From positions 62,001 through 126,000 of the forward strand of contig NZ_FOXK01000013.1 of NCBI RefSeq assembly GCF_900115695.1: DNA of 64,000 nt. Direction: 5' to 3'. This document shows, piece by piece, positions 17,225-25,498 of this stretch. Every line of letters begins with the position of its first letter. The stretch's first letter is position 1. Made by a program: the position numbers and the translations under genes. Source of the DNA: Ectopseudomonas toyotomiensis. Lineage in GTDB: Bacteria > Pseudomonadota > Gammaproteobacteria > Pseudomonadales > Pseudomonadaceae. The notes beneath the pieces are model-generated. The model was not told the DNA's origin. It did no database searches and was given only the letters and a program-made list of their open reading frames with translations.

Positions 17225-18277
17225 TCAGTGCGGCAGCTTGGCGTTGTAGCTTTCGATCAGGTCGCGCACTTCTTGCAGCAGCGCAGCACCGTTGTCGTTG
17301 CCCTTGCTCTCGACTTCCTTGATCCAGTCGTTGTCCAGCTTGCGGCCGATGGCCATCCACTTGGCCTGTTCTTCGGCGGGCAGTACATAGATCTCGTTGC
17401 CACGCGATTGCGCCAGTTGGTGCCCGGTCTCGATCACGTTGGTATCCCAGATATGGCCGGCCTGGCGTGAGAGTTCACGGCCGCTGTTGTCGTCGATGAT
17501 CTTGCGCAGGTCATCGGGCAGGCTGGCGTACTTGGCCGGGTTCATTGCCAGCACCAGCGCGGTGTGCATCAGCGCCGGCTGACCCGGCGCCATTTCGGTG
17601 TGGTACTTGACCAGTTCCTGCAGCTTCAGTGCAGGGACCACGTCCCAGGGCAGCACGGCGCCATCGACCACACCCTTGGACAGCGCTTCTGGCACCTGCG
17701 GTACCGGCATGGCCACAGGGGTGGCGCCGAGCATGGAGATCAGCTTGGTGGAGATGCGGTTGGCCGAGCGCAGTTTCAGGCCACGGAAGTCTGCCAGACT
17801 ACGCACCGGTTTTTTCGCCGTATGCAGCAGCGCGCCATCGGTCAGGTGAGTCGCGAGCAGATGCACGTCGGCGAACTCCTTCTGCCCGTGGGCTTCGAGG
17901 AAATCCCACATGGCCTGGCTGCTGGCTTCCGAAGAGCGGCTCATGAACGGCATCTCGAATGCCGATGCCAGAGGGAAGCGGCCGCTGGTGTAGCCGGGCA
18001 GGGTCCAGACGATGTCGGCAACGCCATCACGCGCCTGGTCGATCAGTTGTGGCGGGGTGCCGCCCAACTGCATGGAGGGGTAGAACTGAAACTGGATCCG
18101 ACCATTGGATTCGGCGGTGATCTTCTCTGCCCAGGGCTTGAGAAAGTCGGCCTGGGTCACCGAGTGCGCTGGCAGGAAGTGGTGAACCTTGAGGGTGACC
18201 TCGGCCTCGTCGGCGTTGGCCCAGGTCATGACGCTGGTGGCAAGCAGCGTCAGCAAAGCCTTGGAAAGCTTGTGCAT
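17225..18277 (-). CDS. TRAP transporter periplasmic binding protein, DctP type
   Basis: 350-aa binding protein with a signal peptide (MHKLSKALLTLLATSVMTWANA) and the start VTLKVHHFLPAHSVTQADFLKPWAEKI typical of DctP. The conserved Arg expected to hold the substrate carboxylate probably lies in KLRSANRISTKL near residue 170. First gene of the dctP-dctQ-dctM-porin operon. The promoter carries PcaR-like boxes, so a protocatechuate-pathway substrate such as 4-hydroxybenzoate or protocatechuate is the leading guess. Confidence 0.92.
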   Translation of the reverse strand: MHKLSKALLTLLATSVMTWANADEAEVTLKVHHFLPAHSVTQADFLKPWAEKITAESNGRIQFQFYPSMQLGGTPPQLIDQARDGVADIVWTLPGYTSGRFPLASAFEMPFMSRSSEASSQAMWDFLEAHGQKEFADVHLLATHLTDGALLHTAKKPVRSLADFRGLKLRSANRISTKLISMLGATPVAMPVPQVPEALSKGVVDGAVLPWDVVPALKLQELVKYHTEMAPGQPALMHTALVLAMNPAKYASLPDDLRKIIDDNSGRELSRQAGHIWDTNVIETGHQLAQSRGNEIYVLPAEEQAKWMAIGRKLDNDWIKEVESKGNDNGAALLQEVRDLIESYNAKLPH

Positions 18278-18397
18278 CGCAAATGTCCTTTCTTATTCAT
18301 TGTTAGTAGGCGACTCAGGTACAGCCAAATTCGGCTGCAATACTGCCGCCGCTAGGATTCGCTGCTCGCATGGTGCGAGTTAGCGAGGGGCTATTCA

Positions 18398-18431
18398 ATT
18401 CGATTAACGACTTAGTGTGCGATAAACGAAC
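18398..18431. promoter_or_regulatory. PcaR-like boxes before the TRAP operon
   Basis: GTGCGATAAACGAAC (18417-18431) reads GTTCGTTTATCGCAC on the minus strand, 13 of 15 bases identical to the PcaR box GTTCGATAATCGCAC. A weaker ATTCGATTAACGAC lies at about 18398-18412. They are some 120-150 bases upstream of dctP, suggesting PcaR or a related IclR regulator controls the transporter. Confidence 0.55.
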
Positions 18432-18535
18432 GAATTGCGTAGGGCTGGGACGCGCCGTCGGCGCGCCAGGCGATTATCGGTCAGGGGCTCCCGTGCGAGG
18501 GGGTAAGTTGCGTCGTCCTGCGGCTGAGAAATGCG

Positions 18536-19720
18536 CTATTCGATGGCCTCGTAGGGCAGGCCGACGTAGTTTTCGGCAATGGTTTTGCGCCCTGCTTCGG
18601 AGCTGACGAAGTAGTCCAGTTCGGTCTCCTGCATGCGCCGGCTGAAGGCATCGGTGTCGGGGAAACGATGCAGCATCGAGGTCATCCACCAGGAGAAACG
18701 CTCGGCCTTCCAGATGCGCCGCAGGCAGATCGCCGAGTAGTGTTCGAGCAGATCCACGCGGCCTTCGCGGTAGACCTTGAGCAGGATGCGGTACAGCGTG
18801 CTGACGTCGCTGGCGGCCAGGTTAAGGCCCTTGGCGCCGGTCGGCGGAACGATGTGCGCGGCATCACCGAGGAGAAACAAGCGGCCGTACTGCATCGGTT
18901 CGACGACGAAGCTGCGTAGCGGCGCGATGCTCTTTTCGATCGAAGGCCCGGTGATCAACTGGCTGGCGATATCGCTGGGCAGGCGGCGCTTGAGTTCGTC
19001 CCAGAAGCGCTCGTCGGACCAGTCTTCGACCTTCTCCTCGGCGCCCACCTGCACGTAGTAACGCGTGCGTGTCGGCGAGCGCATGCTGCACAGGGCGAAA
19101 CCACGCGCGTGGTTGGCGTAGATCAGCTCCTCATGTACCGGCGGGGTGTCGGCGAGGATGCCCAGCCAGCCGAACGGATACACCCGCTCGAATTCCTGAA
19201 GTACCCCAGCCGGAATGGATTGTCGCGATACGCCGTGGAAGCCATCGCAACCCGCGATGTAATCGCACGCCAGGCGCTGCGTACGGCCCTCATGCTCGAA
19301 GGTCAGGTAAGGGCGCTCGCCCTTGAGTTCGTGCAACTGCACCTGGCTGGTGTTGTACAGGGTGACGGCGCCACTGGCCTGGCGTGCTTCCATCAGGTCG
19401 CGAGTGACTTCGGTCTGGCCGTAGACCATCACGCTCTTGCCACCGGTCAGCCCCTTGAGGTCGATGCGCTCGCAGCGGCCATCGAAGGCCAGCTGGAAAC
19501 CATCGTGTGGCAGGCCTTCGCGATCCATGCGCGCAGCCACACCAGCCTCGCGCAGCAGGTCGACCATGCCCTGTTCGAGCACGCCAGCGCGGATGCGGCC
19601 GAGCACGTAGTCGGGGCTCTGGCGTTCGAGGATGACGTTGTCGATGCCGACGTTGTGCAGCAGTTGGCCGAGCAGCAGGCCGGAGGGGCCAGCGCCGATG
19701 ATGGCGACCTGAGTGTTCAT
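18536..19720 (-). CDS. pobA: 4-hydroxybenzoate 3-monooxygenase
   Basis: 394-aa FAD- and NADPH-dependent monooxygenase that turns 4-hydroxybenzoate into protocatechuate, feeding PcaHG. The FAD motif GAGPSGLLLGQLL begins at residue 9; the second FAD motif LFLLGDAAHIVPPTGAKGLN and the DYIAGCDGFHGVSR block are present. Length equals the Pseudomonas enzyme. It is divergent from the AraC-type gene at 19856, the arrangement of pobA/pobR in P. aeruginosa. Confidence 0.97.
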   Translation of the reverse strand: MNTQVAIIGAGPSGLLLGQLLHNVGIDNVILERQSPDYVLGRIRAGVLEQGMVDLLREAGVAARMDREGLPHDGFQLAFDGRCERIDLKGLTGGKSVMVYGQTEVTRDLMEARQASGAVTLYNTSQVQLHELKGERPYLTFEHEGRTQRLACDYIAGCDGFHGVSRQSIPAGVLQEFERVYPFGWLGILADTPPVHEELIYANHARGFALCSMRSPTRTRYYVQVGAEEKVEDWSDERFWDELKRRLPSDIASQLITGPSIEKSIAPLRSFVVEPMQYGRLFLLGDAAHIVPPTGAKGLNLAASDVSTLYRILLKVYREGRVDLLEHYSAICLRRIWKAERFSWWMTSMLHRFPDTDAFSRRMQETELDYFVSSEAGRKTIAENYVGLPYEAIE

Positions 19721-19855
19721 TATTGTTCTCCAGTAAGTGATCGGCTGTATGTCGATTCACATGCTCAGGTCTGTATTTTTTGTGGATACATGCTCGGTTA
19801 GAAGGCAATATCGAAAAGGATTCTTGGACTTTTCGATGATTTTAAGAGCCCGCTC

Positions 19856-20725
19856 ATGACTGCTTCGAAAGTCTCCCTGGTGCCGGTATTCAAGCTGTAC
19901 GGTGAGACGACCGAATGGCCGACCCCCGACCTTATCCACTGCGAATCGATTCCCGAGCGCAGCCAGTTGCACGGTTGGGAGATCAAACCGCACCGCCACG
20001 CTGATCTGCTGCAGTTGCTCTATGTGCAGGCGGGTGAGGCGGAGCTGGAGGTGGAGGGGCATGTGCGCCTGGTGCGCAGTGCTTCGCTGCAGGTCGTGCC
20101 GGCGCTGTGCGTGCACGGCTTTCGTTTCTCGCGTGATGTTCAGGGCTATGTGCTGAGCCTGGCGCGGCCGCTGGTGGAACAGCTGGCCGCGCCGCTGGGC
20201 CAGCAATGTTTGCAGAGTCCCATGTGCTATGAGGTTGGCGAGCAGCGCCGTTATCTGGATGCCTTGTTCGAATCGATCAGCCAGGAATACGGCCGTCTGG
20301 AGCCGGCGCGGGAGCTGATGTTGCAATCGCTGATCAGTGTCCTGCTGGTTGCCATCGCGCGCCGGCAACTGGCGCGAAGCGAGGCACAGGAGCCCGCCGA
20401 TGGCCGAGGGCGTGAGCATGTGCAGGCCTTTGTGCATTTACTCGAAGTGCACTTTCGCGAGCATCTACCGATTGAACACTACGCCTCGCGCCTTGGGATC
20501 AGTGCCGCTCACCTCAATGCGCTGTGCCGGCGGCTGGCCGGGCAATCCGCATTGCAGCTGATCAATCAGCGTCTGTTGCTCGAGGCCAAGCGCTGTCTGG
20601 TGTACACCACCATGACGGTGAGCCAGGTATCAGACAGTCTGGGTTTTTCCGAGCCGGGCTATTTTTCCCGTTTCTTCAAGCGTGGCAGCGGGCTTTCGCC
20701 CAAGGCATTTCGCCTGCACCGCTGA
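19856..20725 (+). CDS. pobR: AraC-family activator of pobA
   Basis: 289-aa AraC/XylS-type regulator: an N-terminal cupin-like sensing region (about 30-120, with HRHADLLQLLYVQAGEAEL) and two C-terminal helix-turn-helix motifs (RLGISAAHLNALCRRLAG and VSQVSDSLGFSEPGYFSRFFKR). It is divergent from pobA with 135 bases between the start codons, which must hold both promoters. In Pseudomonas the pobA activator is of this family, not the IclR-type PobR of Acinetobacter. Some authors call it PobC. Confidence 0.9.
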   Translation: MTASKVSLVPVFKLYGETTEWPTPDLIHCESIPERSQLHGWEIKPHRHADLLQLLYVQAGEAELEVEGHVRLVRSASLQVVPALCVHGFRFSRDVQGYVLSLARPLVEQLAAPLGQQCLQSPMCYEVGEQRRYLDALFESISQEYGRLEPARELMLQSLISVLLVAIARRQLARSEAQEPADGRGREHVQAFVHLLEVHFREHLPIEHYASRLGISAAHLNALCRRLAGQSALQLINQRLLLEAKRCLVYTTMTVSQVSDSLGFSEPGYFSRFFKRGSGLSPKAFRLHR

Positions 20726-20748
20726 GCAGTCATGCAGGCGAAAGAGAG

Positions 20749-20770
20749 GCGGGTGCCGAAAGCACCCGCT
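20749..20770. terminator. Hairpin between converging pobR and tctC-like genes
   Basis: GCGGGTGC and GCACCCGC flank CGAAA. The stem is strong and lies between two converging genes, but no T-run follows, so its termination strength is uncertain. Confidence 0.55.
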
Positions 20771-20780
20771 GGGGAAGGGA

Positions 20781-21782
20781 TCAGGGCTTGGCGATGCCGA
20801 CCGAGTCCGGGGAAATTTCGATGGCCTTGGCCTTGTACATCGACCAGGTGGTGACCGACTGCCAGCGCTTGAGGAACTCTTCGGCTTCGGCGCCGTTGAG
20901 GTTCAGGCTCTGCGCGCCGAAGTTCTTCAGGAAGCCCTGGAACTCGGGGTTGGCAACGGCCTTGGCGTAAGCATCGACCAGCTTCTGCTTGACGTCGTCC
21001 GGGGTGTCCTTGTGCACGAAGGCGCCCCAGAACGGGCCCCACGGCAGGTACTCGGCGATGGCCGGCAGGGACTTGGTGATCGGCTCCACGCCCGGCAGTT
21101 CCGGGGTTTCCTCGGTGGCGAACACGGCCAGGGCCTTGAGCTTGCCGCTGCGTACCAGCTCACGGGCGGCGGCCAGGCTCAGGGGCATGAAGTCGATGTG
21201 CTTGCCCATCAGTGCAGTGATGCCGGGGCCGTCGCCACCGAAGGTCACTTCACGTACTTTCAGCTCGTCCACCGCGTTGATCATCGCGCTGACGGTGCTC
21301 GGCAGGCCGCCGGCGCCGGTGGAGCCCATGCGCAGGGTGTCCGGATTGGCCTTGGCGGCGGCCATCAGTTCGGCCATGTTGTTGAACGGCGCGTCGGCGT
21401 TCGCGGCGATCACCACCACGTTCTGGCCGATGATGTTGACCGGGTAGAAGTCGGCGTAATCGAAGTCGGCGAGTTTCAGCACTTTATAGAGCTGCGGGTT
21501 TTCGGCGCCGAGCAGGATGGTGTAGCCGTTCGGCCGCTGCTGCATGACGTGGGTGCTGCCGATCACAGCGGTGCCACCCGGGCGGTTGTTGAGGATGAAC
21601 TTGCCGCCCAGTTCCTTTTCCACGTACGGAGTCAGGCTGCGCATGACGTTGTCGGTGGCGCCGCCGGCACCCCAGGGAATGACCGCCTGGATGCTGCGCT
21701 CGGGGTATTCGGCGTGGGCTGGCAGGGCCATGGTGAGGGCGCTGAGTCCGAGAGCGGCGCCAGTCAGTAGCGATTTGAACAT
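20781..21782 (-). CDS. Tripartite tricarboxylate transporter binding protein, TctC type
   Basis: 333-aa periplasmic binding protein of the Bug/TctC family, with signal peptide ending LPAHA and the mature start EYPERSIQAVIPWGAGGATDN, the usual TctC opening. The start MFKSLLTG (21782) is preferred to the frame from 21797. It is the last gene of the order tctB-tctA-tctC. These systems import tricarboxylates, phthalates and aromatic acids; the substrate here is unknown. The C-terminus ends DSVGIAKP. Confidence 0.9.
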   Translation of the reverse strand: MFKSLLTGAALGLSALTMALPAHAEYPERSIQAVIPWGAGGATDNVMRSLTPYVEKELGGKFILNNRPGGTAVIGSTHVMQQRPNGYTILLGAENPQLYKVLKLADFDYADFYPVNIIGQNVVVIAANADAPFNNMAELMAAAKANPDTLRMGSTGAGGLPSTVSAMINAVDELKVREVTFGGDGPGITALMGKHIDFMPLSLAAARELVRSGKLKALAVFATEETPELPGVEPITKSLPAIAEYLPWGPFWGAFVHKDTPDDVKQKLVDAYAKAVANPEFQGFLKNFGAQSLNLNGAEAEEFLKRWQSVTTWSMYKAKAIEISPDSVGIAKP

Positions 21783-21849
21783 GTGGAGACTCTCCATCGG
21801 TTGTTGTTGTGAGCCCCTGTCGGCCGGGGCACGCCTTGGAACCTGGGTA

Positions 21850-23364
21850 TCAGCCGCGCGCCGAAGCGGGGCTGAACTTGCTCTTGAGTTTCTTCAGCAG
21901 CGGGGTGTTGCCCAGCAGGATCAGCACCACCGCGGCGCTGAGGATCAGCGACAGCGGGCTGGTGACCAGCCCTTGCAGCAGCTCCACCGGGTTGTCACCG
22001 GCCGAGGACATGGCCTGGCGATACGAGGTGTCCATCAACGGGCCGAGTATGGCGCCGAGAATGATCGGGCCCATCTGGAAGCCGAAGATCTTCAGCAGAT
22101 AGCCGAGCACGCCGAAACCGAGCATCCAGTACACCTCGGTCATGCTGCTGTTGATCGAGTAGGTGCCGACCACGCAGAGCACGAGGATCAGCGGAATCAG
22201 CACGGCCTTGGGCATTTCCACGAACTTGGCGAAGAGCTTGATGCCCATCAGGCCAAAGATCATCAGAAACACGTTGGCCAGCAGCAGGTTGCCGACGGTG
22301 AAGTAGAAGATGTGCGGGTTTTCCACCATCAGCATCGGGCCGGGATTGAGGCCATGCACCACCAGGGCACCGATGATCACTGCGGTGACTGCATCACCGG
22401 GCATACCCAGGGTCAGCATCGGCACGTAGGCGCCACCGACCGCCGCACTGTTGGCGGTTTCCGGGGCTACCAGGCCTTCGTAGGCACCCTTGCCGAAGGG
22501 CTTGGACGGATTCTTCACGGTGCGTTTGGCATGGTCGTAGGCCATCAGCGCGGCGATATCGCCGCCTACGCCCGGCAGTACGCCGACGATGACGCCAATG
22601 ATCGAGGTGCGGATCGACAACGGCAGGAATTTCAGGACCATGGCGAAGGACGGCAGGATCTTGTCCACCTTCTGGCGGATGACCGGGCTGTCGAGGTTAT
22701 GCAGTTGATAGAAGGCCTCGGCAACGCCGAACAGGCCGATCATCAGTACCACGTAGTGGATGCCGCCCATCAGCTCGACCTGGCCCAGGGTGAAACGCCC
22801 CTGCGCTGTCACTGGGTCCATACCGACCAGGCCGATCACTGCGCCGAGGGCAGCGGCGAAGATGCCTTTGGCCAGCGAACCTTCTGCCAGGCTGCCGACC
22901 AGCAGCAGGCCGATGGCGGCGACCAGGAAGTAGTCGCGCGGGGCGAAGCGCAGGGCCAGTTCACCGATCAGCGGTGCGGCGCTGGCGAGCATGATGGTGC
23001 CGACGATACCGCCGACCACCGACATCACGGTACTCAGGCCGATGGCACGACCGGCCTCACCCTGTTGCGCCAGCGGGTAGCCGTCGAAGGCCGTGGCCAC
23101 CGAGGAAGGTGCGCCGGGGATGTTCAGCAGGATGGCGCTGCGCGAGCCACCGTAAACGCCGCCGATGAAGATGCCAACGATCAGCGCCAGCGCATCGTTG
23201 ACATCCCAGGAGAAGGTGAAGGACACCAGGATGGACACTGCCATGGTCACCGACAGGCCCGGGATGGCGCCGATATAGATGCCGGCGAAAGTGCCCAGCG
23301 CAGTCAGCATCAGCAGCTGCGGGTCACTCCAGGCCATCAGCAGGTAGGAAAGGGTATCGCTCAT
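21850..23364 (-). CDS. Tripartite tricarboxylate transporter large permease, TctA type
   Basis: 504-aa membrane protein with about twelve segments. The family signatures GTFAGIYIGAIPGLSVTMA near residue 24 and GGSRSAILLNIPGAPSSVATAFDGYPLA near 72 are clear. It forms the transport channel with the small TctB subunit encoded just upstream (13 bases between the genes). Confidence 0.93.
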   Translation of the reverse strand: MSDTLSYLLMAWSDPQLLMLTALGTFAGIYIGAIPGLSVTMAVSILVSFTFSWDVNDALALIVGIFIGGVYGGSRSAILLNIPGAPSSVATAFDGYPLAQQGEAGRAIGLSTVMSVVGGIVGTIMLASAAPLIGELALRFAPRDYFLVAAIGLLLVGSLAEGSLAKGIFAAALGAVIGLVGMDPVTAQGRFTLGQVELMGGIHYVVLMIGLFGVAEAFYQLHNLDSPVIRQKVDKILPSFAMVLKFLPLSIRTSIIGVIVGVLPGVGGDIAALMAYDHAKRTVKNPSKPFGKGAYEGLVAPETANSAAVGGAYVPMLTLGMPGDAVTAVIIGALVVHGLNPGPMLMVENPHIFYFTVGNLLLANVFLMIFGLMGIKLFAKFVEMPKAVLIPLILVLCVVGTYSINSSMTEVYWMLGFGVLGYLLKIFGFQMGPIILGAILGPLMDTSYRQAMSSAGDNPVELLQGLVTSPLSLILSAAVVLILLGNTPLLKKLKSKFSPASARG

Positions 23365-23377
23365 CTCGGGTGCCTCG

Positions 23378-23848
23378 TTATGGCAGGTAAACGCTGAACG
23401 CCAGGCTGAACAACAGATAGATCAGCACCAGCAACACAGCTGCGATCAGGATCGCGTTCAGTACGCGGCCGCCTCGCAGGTAGACGATCGACAGCACCAG
23501 AAAAGCGAAGGTGCTGACGTAGAAGCTGGCCCACTGGATCGCCGCCAGGTAGGCCACGGCCAGCAGGCCGAAGACCAGGGTGCGGCGCGGGAAGTGGGTG
23601 TCGCGAAATTGCTTGAAGGCATCCAGCCAGCCACTGCAGTCAGGCTTGGCCTTGCCGATCAGCTCGACGGCGATCTTCACCGCGGAGAGGATCATCACCA
23701 GCGCGACGCCGAGGGGAAACGCCCCTGGGGAATTGACCGAGGAGAAACCGGAAATCTGGTAGGCCAGGTAGAACACCACCAGGCTGGCCAGTAACAGCAG
23801 GACACAGAAGGTGCGCTCGCCGACCAGCATCTTGTCTGTCTTGTTCAT
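23378..23848 (-). CDS. Tripartite tricarboxylate transporter small permease, TctB type
   Basis: 156-aa protein with four hydrophobic segments; low sequence conservation but size, hydrophobicity pattern and position before tctA fit TctB. The start MNKTDKMLVGERTF (23848) has CGGAG 8 bases upstream; the frame is open further (to 24175), but that extension is arginine/proline-rich and has no membrane character. Confidence 0.85.
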   Translation of the reverse strand: MNKTDKMLVGERTFCVLLLLASLVVFYLAYQISGFSSVNSPGAFPLGVALVMILSAVKIAVELIGKAKPDCSGWLDAFKQFRDTHFPRRTLVFGLLAVAYLAAIQWASFYVSTFAFLVLSIVYLRGGRVLNAILIAAVLLVLIYLLFSLAFSVYLP

Positions 23849-23889
23849 GCTATCGCTCCGACAGAATGGGGGGAGGGTAAGGGGCTGAG

Positions 23890-24105
23890 TCAGGCTTTGC
23901 GCGCAGGCAGTAGTCTGGCAAGCAGCGAGCTGATCAGGCGCGGCCGAGAGCTCCCATGCATGCCATGACAGGCAGGGGCGAGGGCAGGCATGGCTAGCGT
24001 CGATAGGGATGACCAGTCGTCGAGCAACGAGCTGGGCGCCGGACGAGGAGCGATCCTCGCTGTGGCAGGGGTGGCCGGGGCACGCAGGTGCATAGGCTGT
24101 GACAT
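23890..24105 (-). CDS. Possible small leader protein, unrecognised
   Basis: 71-codon frame starting MSQPMHLRAPATP with AAGAAGG nine bases upstream, in the 5' region of the tctBAC operon. It is rich in Ala, Pro, Leu and Arg and has no membrane segment or known motif. It may be a genuine leader peptide or chance; only the good ribosome-binding site and the position argue for it. Confidence 0.25.
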   Translation of the reverse strand: MSQPMHLRAPATPATARIAPRPAPSSLLDDWSSLSTLAMPALAPACHGMHGSSRPRLISSLLARLLPARKA

Positions 24106-24245
24106 GACAATTGACCTTCTTATATTTATTGGCTGCTGAAACATTCGAAGCGTGATGCACCAGGCAGAAGATCACTTCGGTTTCAGGCGTGGTAGGAATA
24201 GTGGGCCGACCAGGCTGGCCATTTCAATTCGCTAAACGGGGTTTT

Positions 24246-24260
24246 GTTCGATAACCGAAC
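24246..24260. promoter_or_regulatory. IclR/PcaR-like box between tctB and the IclR gene
   Basis: GTTCGATAACCGAAC matches 13 of 15 bases of the PcaR box and is nearly palindromic (GTTCG and CGAAC arms). It lies in the divergent promoter region of tctBAC and the IclR gene and is followed after 3 bases by a TetR-type operator. Confidence 0.55.
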
Positions 24261-24263
24261 AAG

Positions 24264-24279
24264 AACGAACCAGTTAGTA
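24264..24279. promoter_or_regulatory. TetR-type operator, copy 1
   Basis: AACGAACCAGTTAGTA, a near-palindrome shared with 28396-28411 (before quiC) and 32637-32652 (before aroQ). The size and symmetry are typical of TetR-family operators; the regulator encoded at 30557 is the obvious candidate. Confidence 0.55.
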
Positions 24280-24403
24280 CATTGTGCGTCGCGCTGGCAG
24301 TATCGCGCGTCCGTGGCCCAGCATCCAGAGGCAGGCTCCGGTCTGGCTCGCGTCGCCGGGCGCTTGTCTCTTAGAATCGGCGCAAATTTTCCAGGATATT
24401 CTC

Positions 24404-25180
24404 ATGGCCGGCAGTCAGATCGAACGCGCGCTCAGCCTTCTCGAAAGCCTCACTCGCGATGCCCGTGGCGTACAGATGCAGGCCCTGGCCGATGAGCTGG
24501 ATATTCCCAAGAGCGCCACGCACCGCATGCTCGCCGAGCTTATGCGCCTGGGCTATGTGCGCCAGGATGCGCTCACCAGTCGCTATCGGCTGTCGACCAA
24601 ACTGGTGGCGCTTGGCTTTCGCTACCTGGCCAATAGCGGCGCCGATGTGGTGCAGCCGATTCTCGATGCCTTGGCTGAAACCAGCGGCGAGCTGGTGCGC
24701 CTGGGCGTGATCGAGGGCGAGCGCCAGACCTGGATCGCCAAGAGCCAGGGCGCGCGCTCCGGCCTGCGTTACGACCCGGACATGGGGCGTGAGGCGCCGC
24801 TGTTCTATACCGCCTCCGGGCATGCCTGGCTGGCCAGCATGAGCGATGCCGAGGCCTTGGAACTGGTTGCTCGGCAGGGCATCGCCGACCCCGCCGAGTT
24901 CGGCCCCAATTCGCCGCGTAACCAGCAGGAGCTGCTGCAGCGCCTGGCGCTGGCACGCCAGCAGGGGTACGCCTGGGTCATGGAAAGTTCGTCGTTGGGT
25001 ACTGCAGCGCTGGCCGCCGTGGTGCGTGACCCGCGTGACCGTCGGGTGATCGGTGTGCTCAGCATCGCCGGCCCGAGCGCACGCTTGCCGCTCGCGCGCA
25101 TGCATGAGCTGGCCGCAGAGCTGCTGGCCGCTGCCGAAGAGTTGTCCGCTGCCAGCCCTGCCTCCGAGTTGTTTGCCTGA
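24404..25180 (+). CDS. IclR-family transcriptional regulator
   Basis: 258-aa IclR-type regulator: winged helix at about residues 4-65 (ALADELDIPKSATHRMLAELMRLGYVRQD), then the effector domain, with GREAPLFYTASGHAWLASM and the closing GVLSIAGPSARL typical of the family. The start is ATG 24404 with AGGA upstream; the frame is open from 24284 but that part overlaps the promoter boxes. Divergent from tctBAC, which it probably regulates. Effector unknown. Confidence 0.88.
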   Translation: MAGSQIERALSLLESLTRDARGVQMQALADELDIPKSATHRMLAELMRLGYVRQDALTSRYRLSTKLVALGFRYLANSGADVVQPILDALAETSGELVRLGVIEGERQTWIAKSQGARSGLRYDPDMGREAPLFYTASGHAWLASMSDAEALELVARQGIADPAEFGPNSPRNQQELLQRLALARQQGYAWVMESSSLGTAALAAVVRDPRDRRVIGVLSIAGPSARLPLARMHELAAELLAAAEELSAASPASELFA

Positions 25181-25210
25181 TCGGCTAGACGGCGATATAC
25201 CCAATCCATC

Positions 25211-25278
25211 GTAGGAGCGGCTTCAGCCGCGAACGGCTGATTCGCGGCTGAAGCGGAATGCCGCCCAGCCGCTCCTAC
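25211..25278. repeat. REP element, GTAGGAGCGGCT type
   Basis: Outer arms GTAGGAGCGGCT (25211-25222) and AGCCGCTCCTAC (25267-25278), and inner arms TTCAGCCGCGAA and TTCGCGGCTGAA. This is the well-known Pseudomonas REP sequence. The 318-base gap between the IclR gene and the Gfo/Idh gene holds this element, a second repeat and an operator-like palindrome, and no gene that I can see. Confidence 0.85.
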
Positions 25279-25321
25279 AGGTAATCCGGGCCTGATCCAA
25301 ATCCGACCTTTCTCAAGGCGC

Positions 25322-25342
25322 GGTGCGCATCGCGCACCCTAC
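25322..25342. repeat. GGTGCGC-ATC-GCGCACC palindrome
   Basis: Second copy of the repeat family seen between pcaD and pcaC (9415-9457), again with a CTACG tail. Confidence 0.6.
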
Positions 25343-25414
25343 GAATCCCAGGTCAACTTCTGGAGGGCAGCGAAGCCTGCGATATCCGCTGTTTTTTCGT
25401 CTTGCGTAAATTTT

Positions 25415-25427
25415 GGAACTAGGTTCT
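25415..25427. promoter_or_regulatory. GGAAC-N3-GTTCY operator-like palindrome before the Gfo/Idh operon
   Basis: GGAACTAGGTTCT in an AT-rich stretch 72 bases before the Gfo/Idh start; 11 of 13 bases equal the perfect palindrome at 11678-11690 before the flavoprotein gene, and TTGGAACT is shared exactly. Confidence 0.45.
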
Positions 25428-25498
25428 AAATATTAAAAAGGTCTGCGCCTGATGTATTCGGTGCCTCCGCGTAAAGACGACAACAAGAGGATCAACGC

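Noticed and set aside
21544..23397. 617-codon frame antisense to tctA
   Set aside because: Low-complexity His/Gln/Asp-rich translation opposite a clear TctA membrane protein.
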